Assembly (NCBI GenBank): GCA_002104985.1
Contig: MCGO01000021.1
Span: forward strand, 372,001-436,000
Reading direction: 5' to 3'
DNA length: 64,000 nucleotides
DNA from: Rhizoclosmatium globosum
Taxonomy: Eukaryota > Chytridiomycota > Chytridiomycetes > Chytridiales > Chytriomycetaceae
The notes below the pieces were generated by a model. It had not been told where the DNA came from and did not search any database. It was given only the letters and a program-made list of their open reading frames with translations. A program made the position numbers and the translations under genes. Of the stretch, positions 47,400 through 58,171 are shown piece after piece. Each line of letters begins with the position of its first letter. The first letter of the stretch is position 1.

Positions 47400-48568
47400 T
47401 TAAACTTTAGAAATACGATCTGTCATAGTGACGACTGAGAGCGCAAGATTATTTCGGCTGGTTTGTTCGCTAGGCCTTGCCTTCTTTTCTGGAATCTTAT
47501 TTGGCGTCATAAACCGTTTAAGTTCTTCGTGGTGAATTGCATTGCGAACATCAATCCACTGAATGAAGATATTAGTCTATTGCGTCTTTTTCAAAACGCA
47601 AAACGTACGAATAATTCCGCGTTCAGAGACATGGTATATATCCAAGTTTGCGTGACATAAAATAAGCTGCTTAAATAAGGGTCTGTAACGTTCTCGCTTG
47701 CATAAAGCATTGCAGAGTTAACTGCAACAATAAGTACTGAACGAATAACATTCTCTTGAACAAGGATTAGGGTGAACCTTTGGAATTGAGTGTTGAAGTT
47801 TTTCATGTTGAAAGCAATTGCAACAACCGTGCAGAAAATGTCACAAATTATATCTGCAGCATTATATCCGAGTCCTGTTGTTGGATTTTGCGTGTAGATA
47901 CCTGTGAATATGCATGAGTTACTATATTTTTAAGATTCTGCTTTCATACAGTGGCCTTGAATGGAGTCCCACGTTCCGTAGCTCCATACTATGTGCATAT
48001 GAATATGATGAGTGAGTAAGTTAGTGGAATGGTTGATCATACCCATATCCCACGTTGTCCATAAAATGCGATTCAACACAATCAAAACAGATAATGCGAA
48101 GACAACGATGTCCCCTTCACTTGTGACGCGTGCCTTATAGAGCATGAAGAAATCTGGAGGCAGACATTAATCACCCCTTGTGAAAAAATTCAACTGCAAA
48201 CCAAACACCATGAAAAACAAGTGGGAAGAGAAGTTCAGCAACCGAGTTCCACTAGTACATGAGTTCTTTGTTTGAAAAAAGTTTGCTGTAAACAGGCATG
48301 TGAAAACAATTCCTGCAAGATTGAAGCTGGAAATAATGCAAGCCACTTTCCAAAAGTATCTGGATTCTTTAGCCAGAAGTCGAAGGCAAGTGCAAACAAG
48401 GCCAATGAGACAGGTCTTGATTGTTAGACCCAATAGCACCCCAATCACAACATATTGTGCCGGTGTTATCGCTTCTATAGTTGAGAAGATTGTCGTGTTT
48501 GAGTGCGGGGATTTCCACATGTTTTTGGAGCAAGACGCCCAGACCCGAAAAAGCCCCAATAAGGACAT
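47400..48568 (-). CDS. Multi-pass membrane protein, tandem copy 2
   Basis: Exons 48568-48202 (or from ATG 48520), 48153-48043, 47988-47950, 47901-47609 and 47558-47400 give 306 or 322 residues. The sequence follows copy 1 throughout: VVIGVLLGLTIKTCLIGLVC, KESRYFWKVACIISSFNLAG, DFFMLYKARVTSEGD, VWSYGTWDS, DIICDIFCTVVAIAFN, ENVIRSVLIVAVNSAMLYA, NVTDPYL and the tail LSVVTMTDRIS. About six or seven membrane spans are predicted by eye. The shorter start MWKSPHSN fits copy 1 better. It diverges from the kinase gene, whose ATG lies 65-113 bases away. The function is unknown. Confidence 0.75.
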
Positions 48569-48633
48569 TATATTATTCTTTTCTCTTCATTTTCCTTTTC
48601 AACCTTAAATTCTTTTCGTTATTGGGACACGTG

Positions 48634-51600
48634 ATGACAAATCCGTTCCGTGGAGCGCCACCGCTGCAACCAACGCAGCCGAATGCGGGACCCGGGCCAC
48701 TCCGAGCGAATCCGTTCGTATCCGAGGCGTCGAGTCCGCGGCAGGCGGGACACGCAACGGCTGCTCGAAGCCCAGCCCAGGCCAGTGCGCCGCCGCCGCC
48801 GCAGCAACCGCAACCGCAATCGCAACCGCAACAGCCGCAAAGCCAAGCAGCAGCCCAATTGCAAGCCCGAGACCAACCGACGGCGCGCGTGCCCTTCGGC
48901 TTCCAATGGGACACGCCGGCCCCGAAGCAGCCGATCCAGGAATCACCCGACGTGCCCCTGCCGCCCTTCCGCATCGGAATGACAATCGACAACGACCGCA
49001 TTAAGCTGCTCGACTTTGTTGGCCAAGGTGCCCGCCTCTCCCCCCCTTTTACCCCTCCATCCACGTTGAACTTCAACTCACACTCCTCGAATCCCAGGCT
49101 CCTTTGCCCACGTATACCTTGGCTACGACTACTCAACTTCATCGAAATGTGCAGTAAAGTGTCTGTTGAAGGCAGGCGCGGATCCAAAGAAGATGTCAAT
49201 GCAGAAGCGGGAAGTGAAGGCTATGGAGGATCTGCACGGCCATCCAAACGTGATTGGACTGATTCGAACGGTCGAGTCGTCAGAGTGGTTGCTCATCATC
49301 ATGGAGTTCTGCCAAATTGGTTGAGTACCCCGTTTCACTCTTCCACGTAGTTGTTCACACCTCCTATCCAGACTTGTATGAAGCAATTATGCAGAAGGGA
49401 GGATTTCCTGACTTTGCCGTCAAAGACGTCTTCAGTCAGCTGTGTGATGGAGTAATGCATTGCCACTCGAGAGGCTACTATCATCGTGACCTTAAACCTG
49501 AGAACGTCCTTCTAGATATTAGTTCTTTGACTGCGAAAATAACAGATTTTGGATTGGCGACACGAGATACGTGGTGCTACGAAATGGGATGTGGTTCAAC
49601 TAGATATATCCCCCTGAGGCATGTGCTACAGCCGACCCAACAAAAGGATATTCTCCAATCGCCAGTGATGTATGGGCTCTTGGAATTCTTTTGATCAACC
49701 TCTTGTTTAGTAAGAACCCGGTATGTTCTTCAACTCTACGTTTAAGGCTTTCTTAAATCTTTGAACAGTGGTTTGAAGCCACCATGACAGACCCCATTTT
49801 TAGTATCTATGTTACTTCACGTCCAGATATTCTTCGACATCATTTCAAGATTTCAGCCGAATTTGATTCAATTCTTCAGCGTGTTTTCAATTTGGATCCA
49901 TCAAAACGTCTGCCACTCCCCGAATTCAAGCGGCTTGTAAACGCTCTCCCATCGTTTCTTGAAGAGGATTTGGAAAATACTGTGCCACAGCACATGTCAC
50001 AAATTGATGAAAACCAGCAAGAAGCTCAGGCTCCACCACAACGAACACATCTTGACCATGCAACATTGCCTACTCCTCCTTTACCAAAAACAACAAATAA
50101 TCCGTTTGGTTCAGGAAAAAATTCATTTGGCTCTGGAAAACACGCTTTTGGATCTGGAAAGAATACCTTTGGCTCATCAAAGATGCAAGGGCCGTTAGTT
50201 GTGTTTGGTTCCATACCTGACTCGAAAGACCCCAAGAATCCATTCAACAGCAATCCTCGTGCATCTCCAATGAACTTCACATCGTCAGATATAAACCCAT
50301 TCTCTTCGGCGAATGCGTTTACATACCAACGAAATGATACCCCTGAACAGGAGGCAGTGAATCCATTCTTTGCAATTCCTGCTGATGGAAGTTTTGTTTT
50401 GCCTGTCTCTCCAACTGCAATTGTTCATGATCCAGCTTCTCAACATCACCCACATTGGCCTCAAAATATCCAACCTCCGTCTCCAACCCTTCCGCCAGTT
50501 CTTATTCCGATGGCTAGCGAGAATCCTTCGCTTACAACTCTCATCTGGACGGCTCCGGCTCGTGTAGCTGCACCCGAACTTCCAAACACCCTTACGCTTG
50601 GACGAGAAGGAATCGGACGTATCGGAATATCACGTCTAGCCACAGCAAAGCAAAAACTGTCCTCCAGAAAGGGCGCATTACTCCGACCCACTGCCGCCGG
50701 AAACATAGATGAAGACCTCTTGAACCACCACACATTCACACAGACGCACCTTCGACCATCCAACGCGTTTGGACTCGCTTTCTTGGGAACCGCGATCGCT
50801 GGGTACGTAAATCCAGACGCGGATGAGATTCTCGAAGGAGATGAGCTGGACTATGATAGTGATGAGTTGGATGACGATGATGACGGTATTGGGGCGAGTG
50901 ATTCGAAGCGTCGGACTGCTCCCCCAGATGAGGAGAGTCATTATGAAGTTGTAAAGGTAGATCGACGTCTGATTCCAGATTTGGAAAAGGGTATTAAGAG
51001 AGCTGTTAACCGTGGAATGAAAAAGTTTCGGCCTTTTATGCAATTAGATGCTGAAGATGGGATGGGAGGTGCTGCTGGGGATGCGGCTGTTGTTGCTAAC
51101 CTAAAGCTTGGTAAAGGAGTTGCAGGTGAGTTTGCACCATCTTTATTGGATTTTTCATTTTCCTCAAACTAAGCGTCTTCATGAACCCAGGCACTTTGGG
51201 AGCTGTGTCGACTGAAGATTGGAGTGAATTTTCTGCTGCGGATGGAAACCAAGTTGCTATGCCAGGAAGCTTCGTATTCGGAGCTGAACGAGAACGTCGA
51301 AGGTCCGTACCCTTGATCTCTCAGTCAGAGAATCTGTCTCTGTCGTCAGACCTACCTCTGTATCATACCCAAACTGTGGATTCCGCGTCTCGAATGCGAG
51401 CCGGCAAATCGTCTGAGGATGTCACTGAACATATGACGGTTGAAGACGAAGTTCGGACCAGTCGTGGGCGAAGGCGACATGAAACAGTTTTGGCTAAAAT
51501 GTATAACGGTCTTGCTGGTATGAGCATCTTGGGCGGAAGTCGTTCTAAGAGTATGAAACGAGCGGCTGAAGCGAAGGGGAGCAAAGATTCTTTGCCGCTT

Positions 51601-52773
51601 CATACAATGGAGAATTCGATTCTTCCACCTCCACAACCTCCATTTGCATTTATGACAGCCAAAGTTGCTAAGAGCCGCGCTACTGAGCAAGACTTTGAGG
51701 AGTTGGTTGTGAATGCAAAGACTACTACGTCTGGATCACTTCCTCGTCATAGACATCGTGTTAAGAACAAATCCAGTTATGACGATGTGAGCAACAGCCA
51801 AGGACGGATATCTTCAATAGACACCATTGCTTCTGGATTTTCCCAACCTGCAGTTAACGATGTGAACGAGAGTGGAAGACTCCCCAACGGCCAGTTCAGT
51901 CCCGATAAAATCAGTCCAAATCGGATCAATACATTGACTAGGCCCGTAACTCATCTGGGAGATGTGAGTCCAAATCGCCTGACAACAGCTCGTATGACCA
52001 CCACACCGCTTCCCACATATCCTCAGCAAGACGGTGGAAGATCCCCAGACCAAATATCCAACAACAATCCATTCCGACCCATTGCCTCTACCAACAATAA
52101 TCCATTCCAGAGACCTGCTTCAATGTACCTTCCCCAAACAGCTAACCCCTTCTATCCCGACGCAACTCTTCAATTTCAACAATTCCAACAATTCCCACCA
52201 GTACATCCACCGCAACCACCGCAGCCACATCCTCGCTATTCGACCCCAAGTGCATCAGATATGAGCGTGTTTGTAGGCGGATATAATCAAACACAACAGC
52301 AACAATTTTACAACGCATCAATGCTACAGAACCCTCAACAACAATTTGTAAATGCTCCACCACAAGAATCGCCTTTCAAACCTCTTCATTTTCACCATCA
52401 GCAGCCGTTGGAACAACCACACCAACCTTCACTCCAACAACCTCATACACAACACCATCACTTACATACACAAGCATCCATGCCCAATATTTCATTTCCC
52501 CAGCCTGATTCAGGCACACGGTACGGAGCACGATCAACAACGCCATTTATGGAGGGAGGATTGCATGATCGACAAGCACCACCACGAACTGCACCCTACA
52601 AAGTAGATGATGCAGGGAACGAGAGTGGGGCTGGAGAGGAAGGTTCTGATGAAAGTGACGAGGAGTCGATTGCAAGACGGGGAGAAGATCGGTATGGGAT
52701 TGTACGTGGATTTGGGTGGTTGGTGGGCCGTGGTGGAAACAATGTTGAGCGAAGTGATTCGCATGGTGTTTAG
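48634..52773 (+). CDS. Ran1/Ksp1-type Ser/Thr protein kinase with NPF-rich tail
   Basis: Exons 48634-49027, 49098-49319, 49372-49720, 49769-51125 and 51191-52773, about 1,301 residues. A Pro/Gln-rich leader precedes the kinase domain: GQGSFAHVYLG glycine loop, CAVKCL lysine, YHRDLKPENVLLD catalytic loop, ITDFGLAT, GCGSTRYI activation segment, then DVWALGILLINLLF and DPSKRLPL. The GCGS..Y segment resembles yeast Ksp1/Sks1 and fission yeast Ran1 kinases. The frame breaks in a C-run at 49610-49614, just before the expected P-E of the activation segment; one added C restores it and no intron can replace it without deleting that motif. The 850-residue tail is disordered, with an FGSGK repeat (about 50110-50180) and many Asn-Pro-Phe motifs. 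Expected role: cytosolic signalling, possibly tied to endocytic EH-domain proteins. Confidence 0.82.
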
Positions 52774-53333
52774 AATGTACATGTAGTTTACAAATATAGG
52801 GTTTATTGAATATTACAGCAATAGAGAACTTTCTGATATCACAGTGAGCGCTGAAGCGCGCAGTGGGATAAGGAAAGAAAGTGAAGGGGCAATGAAATGT
52901 ATCTGACTCGGTCATTCGCTATTGGGTAGCTCCAATAACGAATGTGCTTGGAGGAAGACAACCATAAAGCTCCAGGCGGTTACATGTTTATTCGAAGGTG
53001 TTGTAGGCCATCCTTTCGATGGAGACGAAAGGCTGGTGTTATCCTTCGGAACTTGAAGTGTTCTGTTAACGAAAGGCTGGGCTAGGAGATGGGAGAGCCA
53101 GAGGGGTGCACCATTCTGACGTCAAAGATTGAGGACAGAGTAGCGACGCTAGGAAGGGGAGCAGGGGAGAGAGGGTTGGAGTGGGAGGGTTTGGTTGAAG
53201 AAAAAGGAGAAGGAAATGCACCTGGAAAATTGTAAAACATGAGCCTGAAAAAGGACTACAAGAAAAGTCCCCGAAGTCTTATAAGGAGAATCCAATTATG
53301 AGATATGAATGACGTTTATAAGCAATAACTCTA
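52774..53333. other. Intergenic stretch, no gene seen
   Basis: Between the kinase stop and the stop of the convergent surface-protein gene. It has no convincing open frame. The words cgaaaggctgg occur twice (about 53027 and 53079), too little to call a repeat. The right half is purine-rich on the plus strand. It probably holds the 3' ends of both genes. Confidence 0.5.
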
Positions 53334-53938
53334 CTAATTACAATCAAGTTTAGAAAAGAGCGAATGAAGCAATAGCAGAAGCAACGAGCGAGAAGCTAGA
53401 AATGAAACCGTTGCTCTTAGTAGTTGTAACTGCAGCGGCAGCAGGAGCAGAAGCAGTGGCTGGAATTGGAGCTGGAGCTGGAACTGGAACTGGAACAGAA
53501 GCACCACACTTAGTAGCAGTAGGGTAACCAGCTGATCCAGGGGCAGCAATGTTGAACCAAGTAACGTAGTTGGTAGAGATAGTCTTGTTGTTCTTATCAA
53601 GACCCTGGAAAGTGAAGGTGTATTGGGCAGTAGTGCTTAAATCGGCAGCAGGTGTCCATTCATAGCAAGAAGTTGCTGGCCATGGAAGAGTGGCAACAGA
53701 GTACAATGTAGTAACGCTGGTGGCAGATCCTACAGAACGATATGATCAATATAATAAGAGGGGAAGGGGTGTTGAAGGGAGACACACCTGTACCAAGGTC
53801 TAATCGAACATTGACAATGTCAGCGCTGGCAGTGACGTTGTTGGTCCATGAGAGCGCATTGGTTTCTCCAACACCGTAGACGGTTCCTTGAGAGACAAGT
53901 GGGTAGACAGCAGCAACGGACTCTGGACCTGCGGACAT
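53334..53938 (-). CDS. GPI-type surface protein, copy without visible signal peptide
   Basis: Exons 53938-53788 and 53729-53334 give about 182 residues. The folded part contains VAAVYPLVSQGTVYGVGETNALSWTNN and FTFQGLDKNNKTISTNYVTWFN; a Pro/Ala/Val spacer (PVPAPAPIPATASAPAAAA) and a hydrophobic end (FSLVASAIASFALF) look like a GPI attachment region. The same layout occurs in the gene at 55122-55978, so they are paralogues of an extracellular family resembling fungal Ser/Thr-rich GPI-anchored domain proteins. Its paralogue has a leader, but here the first ATG (53938) sits directly before the conserved part and no signal peptide is seen upstream. A missing first exon or loss of the leader is likely. 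Confidence 0.65.
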
Positions 53939-54170
53939 TTGGATGACGTTTTTCTTGGTGCTGACGTGCACGTTAAAATCTTAACCTCCAATTTATGTGA
54001 ATTAGGAATTAAAAGAAAAAAAGGGCGTTAATTTTTATCGGAATCAGTTATTAAGGAGGGTTTTCGTGCAGTATGTGCATTCGAAATCGCTTGGAAATCA
54101 CTTGTCCAATTTACACCTCCAACACCACCACTAAAAGTTCTCCCCCAATAACATCAACTCTCTGGCCCAA

Positions 54171-55062
54171 ATGAGCAGTCTTCGATCAATCATTCGATCC
54201 GTGAAACCACGTCCGTTCGCTCCAAACGTCTCACGACTGATTGGACCCAACCACGATGGCAAAGTCCTGAAACCTTTCGTCTACCTCGACTACTTCCGCG
54301 GGATCATGCCAAAAGAGCCCATTTCATTCGACTACCATCCTCATAGTGGCCTTGCCACGCTTTCGTACCAAAAGACGTTTCCAATGTCATATACGGACAC
54401 TGAGGGCAAAGAGGGAGTTCTGCCAGCTCAAGGCCTTGAATGGATGCGTGCTGGGGCGGAGCATGGCATAAGGCTTCTATTCAGGGTACCGAGGGTACCC
54501 TTTCAACTGGATTTCAATTGTGGATCTCCCTTCCTCCTGGCGTTGAAGATGGAGAGTCCATGTCTCAATTCATTGAGCCTGCCGATGTTCCAGTTGTCGA
54601 AAACGTGAAAGTGTTGCTTGGAAAGTATAAGGGCGGTAAAAGCGCGATTGTTGATGGATACGCTCAATGCATGACTTGTTTGGATGTTACTGTGGAAAAG
54701 GGGACTACTTTCAAATACGTTTTTGAGGAAGGGCAATCGACTGCATGGGCTTTGCCATACGAGGGCAAGGAATGCAAAATTAATGGAGAGACTGTCGTAT
54801 TTGATCATTTGGTCATTTTCGACAAAGTTGGCGAAAGTATTACGGTAACTGCGTCTTCAGAGGCAGATGTCAAGCTTTTGATTGCATCCACGGTCCACAG
54901 CAAACCGACTTATACACTGGAATGTACTCGGTTCATACTAATAAGGAATCTCTCGACAAAGGACAGAAGCGTATTTTGGAGATTGGGGAGCGTTTGCTTG
55001 CTGAAGGGAAGATTCATGAGCAAGTCAACTTGTTTGGTCCAGTCAAACGAAAGTCAACTTAA
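54171..55062 (+). CDS. Pirin-family cupin protein
   Basis: One exon, about 297 residues when two frame breaks are bridged. Pirin landmarks are in order: DYFRGIMP, FDYHPHSGLATLSY, GVLPAQGLEWMRAG, GAWHKAS..GTEGTLSTGFQLWISLPPG, and a C-terminal cupin with GKYKGGKSAIV. The metal-binding His residues of the first cupin are visible in HPHSG. Pirins are iron-binding cupins found in nucleus or cytosol, some with quercetinase activity; which applies here is unknown. Breaks: GGGG at 54453-54456 needs one more G to give RAGGGAWHK, and one base is missing near 54890, after which the frame runs to KRKST and TAA at 55060-55062. It diverges from the surface-protein gene to its left. Confidence 0.8.
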
Positions 55063-55121
55063 TTCTTCCAATAAATCAAAGTAAATCAATCCTTTAATGA
55101 CATTCCCAAAATGCATAGCAA

Positions 55122-55978
55122 CTAACAAGAAGAAGAGGTAAAGGAAGTGTTGAGGTATACCAAATCAAGTAAGAAACATCTTGCAACAACAACCAAAATA
55201 GCTGTGGAAATTTGTTTGAAACCTGCACTATTTACTTGCTTAGTCCCTGTTGGAACAACGACAGTTGTTTGCGGAATAGGAACGATGGTCGTTGGTGCAA
55301 TGATGCTTGACGTGGTTGCAATCACACCAGCGACAGAAGTTGTAGCAGTAACTGGAGCTACAATTACAGCAGCGGACGTGGCTGTCGTACTCGTCGTTGG
55401 AACGGCTGGACCAGGTCCCTGACTTGGCGGTGGCGCGACTGAATCAGTCGGCGGCACAGCCACAGAATCCTTCGGGTCACAAGAACTGGTTGTAGGATAG
55501 TTTCCAGCACCAGGAGTTGCAAGGCTAAACCAGTACAATAGTTTACGCTGATAACTTTTCCATCTTTATCCAAGCCTTTGAAAACAATGGTATACTGAGG
55601 CTTTGTGAGGTTGGCGGTGGGCGTCCATGTGAAGCAAGTCGAAGCTGGGAACGCAAGAGCTCCGATTGGGTAAAGTTCCTGAACGTTGTTTGCGGAACCT
55701 TTTTTGAAGATGGGTGACAAAGGGTGTGAGAAACAAGAACACAATGTCAAATCAAACGCACCAGTTCCCAATACAAGAGACAATGAGGCGATGGAAGCAG
55801 TAAGTGGATTTGACGCGTTGTTTGTCCAAGAAACTGCGTTCTTTTCCCCAATTCCAAAGAATGAGTTTTGGGAGACGAGCGGGTACACAGCAGCCACATC
55901 CCATGGAGACACGACATCTGCAGCCCAAGCTGACGGGACAGAAGACATGAGGAATAGAAAGGCGGAAACGAGGTTCAT
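55122..55978 (-). CDS. Secreted GPI-type surface protein, copy with signal peptide
   Basis: ATG 55978 begins a clear signal peptide (MNLVSAFLFLMSSVPSAWA). The domain VAAVYPLVSQNSFFGIGEKNAVSWTNN follows, an intron gtgcgt..aaaaag (55761-55699), then TCFTWTPTANLTKPQYTIVFKGLDKDGKVISVNY. There the frame breaks (about 55537, TATTGTACTGG); one added base continues YWFSLATPGAGNYPTTSSC, matching its paralogue YVTWFNIAAPGSAGYPT. A Pro/Thr/Val-rich spacer follows and a hydrophobic C-terminal segment (ISTAILVVVARCFLLDLVYL), as for GPI anchoring, although extra residues follow it. Likely a cell-wall or membrane surface protein. It converges on the pirin gene. Confidence 0.7.
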
Positions 55979-56208
55979 TGAAGGAGCTTTGGCGGGTTGC
56001 TTTTTTGTGGGATATTTCAGTTGCTGTTCCAGAACCTCTCGTTTCACCGTCACACAAGAAACAACCACTCAGTCGAACTTCAAACAAGTCCCTAGACAGA
56101 CTCAAGGGCCACGGTACAATCAAAGTTGGCATTTGCCTAAAACGGTTTTATTTGTTGGTATCAAATATCAAATTAAATATAGGAAAACAAATTAACATTT
56201 CGTACATC

Positions 56209-57807
56209 TTAATTACTCTTCCATTTCTCCAACAGAAGCTGCACAACATTAGCGCTGGCGACAGTTTCACTCTCCATCGCACTAAATGCCGCCTCAAAAC
56301 CATTCACCCAATAAACTCCGCCAGTCGCACTTTCATCCAACACAATACTGGGGCCATCTTCTCCTTCTATCCATGTATTCAACACAGGATATGCATCCCA
56401 CTCAAACCGATCCACTCTCACGACTCGAAAATACATTTGGGACAGGAACGCGTCAGTCGGTTTTGCGCTGCTGAAAATTTTAGTGACGGTAGTATTTTGC
56501 TCGTCGTTGAATCTGTGGCGTGTTCCAATGGAGTTAAAGGCAGAGCCTGCAGACGCAGTTGTGAGAATTGCTGAAGGAATAGCAGAAGGGTTCGGGAGGT
56601 TAAAGTACGCGTGATCCAGTGAGCCTGTGACAATTGTGACGTGGAGATGAACGTAGGAGAATTTGGCTGGTGTTTGTGCCAATGTTGTAAAGTTGATCTG
56701 GGTTGCTGTCTGGAAGGATTTCAGAACAAAATGCATAATATCAGTTACCTTACTGTACTAGGTATGCGAGGATAACATCGTCAAATACGCCAAGTTCATT
56801 TGCGTTGTCGTCAAACAGTGCATATCCATTTCCAATCTCCGAACTTCGGATACCCTGGTTTCAAACTTGACCAAGGTACCCGATTCTCTAATCATACTCT
56901 CATACAATAGACTATTTCCTCCCACTATGCTCTCTGTCGGGGTGAATGCCGCCGCCAAACAAATCAAAGCTCCAACCGCATTCAACTCAACACCCTGTCC
57001 ATAATTAACTCTCGTAGCTGGCTCGATAAACTCTCTTATAAATGCGTCGCCGATACCTTTTTCAAGGAAATAGTCGCGTGCAGTTTTCGTCAAAACGCTC
57101 GATTCCATTCCAAATCCACGCGTCAACATTTGTTGGATGGACTTAAATCCAAGATGAAAAGATTCTTTCAGGGGATATGCGTTCCCGAATTGGGACGCGG
57201 CCTGGAGTGCGAGCGTGCGGGCACGGTATGGTGAAAGGAGACCCCACTTCCAGAAGGTGTTGAATACGGTTCTCCATGGCGAATCTGATGAAGTGAAAAC
57301 AAAGTCGGATCCGTTGTAGATTCCGAGAGCCGGGTTGTTTGTGGGTGGCTCGGTGTCTAGTAGGGAAGATGAAAGAGTCAAATTGTAATCTTGAGCAGAC
57401 TGCATAAGGTGTTTGTTTGAAGTGATGAAAATAGAGGCTCCGATTTCGATTGAAACAGGAGGCTTTGTCGGGTTTGAAGGGTCAGGGATTAAGACAGCCT
57501 GGGCCCGTCCGCCAATCCTATTTGAGGCTTCAAAGAGAGTGATGGATGCAGGCTCCAAACTTAATGCATCCGTGAATTGGCGAAGAAACTTTGCGGCCGA
57601 GGCTCCTGCAGCTCCGGCGCCAATGATTGCGACGGAACGCGATGGTTTGGTTTGAATCAGGGCGTCGTCGGTGCCGAGAAACGCGTCCTGAAGAAGAAAG
57701 TCTGCCTTGTGCGCATGTACGGATGAGGTGAGGCTGAGGAAGAGCAGCGAAAGGTGGGCGAGGCGAATGACTGTGTGTCGTCCCATTTTGCACATGTTTC
57801 TCTGCAT
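56209..57807 (-). CDS. Prenylcysteine oxidase-like flavoprotein
   Basis: Exons 57807-56759 (ATG 57786 is an equally good start) and 56709-56209, about 509 residues from 57786. A signal peptide (HLSLLFLSLTSSVHA) leads into a dinucleotide-binding fold VAIIGAGAAGASAAKFL and LFEASNRIGGRAQ. The segment ARDYFLEKGIGDAFIREFIEPATRVNYGQ is characteristic of PCYOX1-type prenylcysteine lyases, FAD enzymes that degrade prenylcysteine from turned-over lipidated proteins in lysosome or vacuole. The frame breaks near 56848; one added base gives SEIGNGYALFDDNANELGVFDDVILAY up to the intron gtacag..ttccag. The C-terminal half is otherwise clean. It starts close to the tRNA-Cys gene. Confidence 0.8.
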
Positions 57808-57847
57808 GTTTCTTACCAGTTCTCTCCCACCCTCTCCCCCGATAAAA

Positions 57848-57918
57848 GGACCGGGCGGGGGTTGATCCCGCGACCTCGGGATTTGCAGTCCTACGCTCTA
57901 CCACTGAGCTACCAATCC
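57848..57918 (-). tRNA. tRNA-Cys (GCA)
   Basis: A 71-base cloverleaf without intron. Acceptor stem GGATTGG pairs with CCGGTCC through two G-T pairs; D stem GCTC/GAGC; anticodon loop CTGCAAA with anticodon GCA; T stem GCGGG/CCCGC. The internal promoter boxes TAGCTCAGTGGT (A) and GATCAACCC (B) are present, and TTTT follows the 3' end at once as a polymerase III terminator. The anticodon stem has one A-C mismatch and one G-T pair. CCA is not encoded, as usual in eukaryotes. Confidence 0.92.
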
Positions 57919-58171
57919 TGGTGTACTGGTAGCGTAATTTGTTTATATTGACAAGTTTAGTTAGCCCAGCCTACTTCAAGAGCAAGGATAGTAATAGAAA
58001 TCGTCAATTTCTGTATTCTACATACTTCTTCAAAGTACTTCATTCACTTAATTTGAATTTGAGTGCATCGAACTACAAGCCACACTTTCAAACCATACTT
58101 AAAACAAGCATACCAATCTCTCTCAATATTGTCGTCTCCATACAGTCATCAAATGCTACATGCTTCAAGAT

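Noticed and set aside
48619..49000. Long minus-strand open frames over the kinase leader
   Set aside because: The Pro/Gln/Ala-rich plus-strand frame continues into the kinase domain by a clean splice; the antisense frames have no motif.
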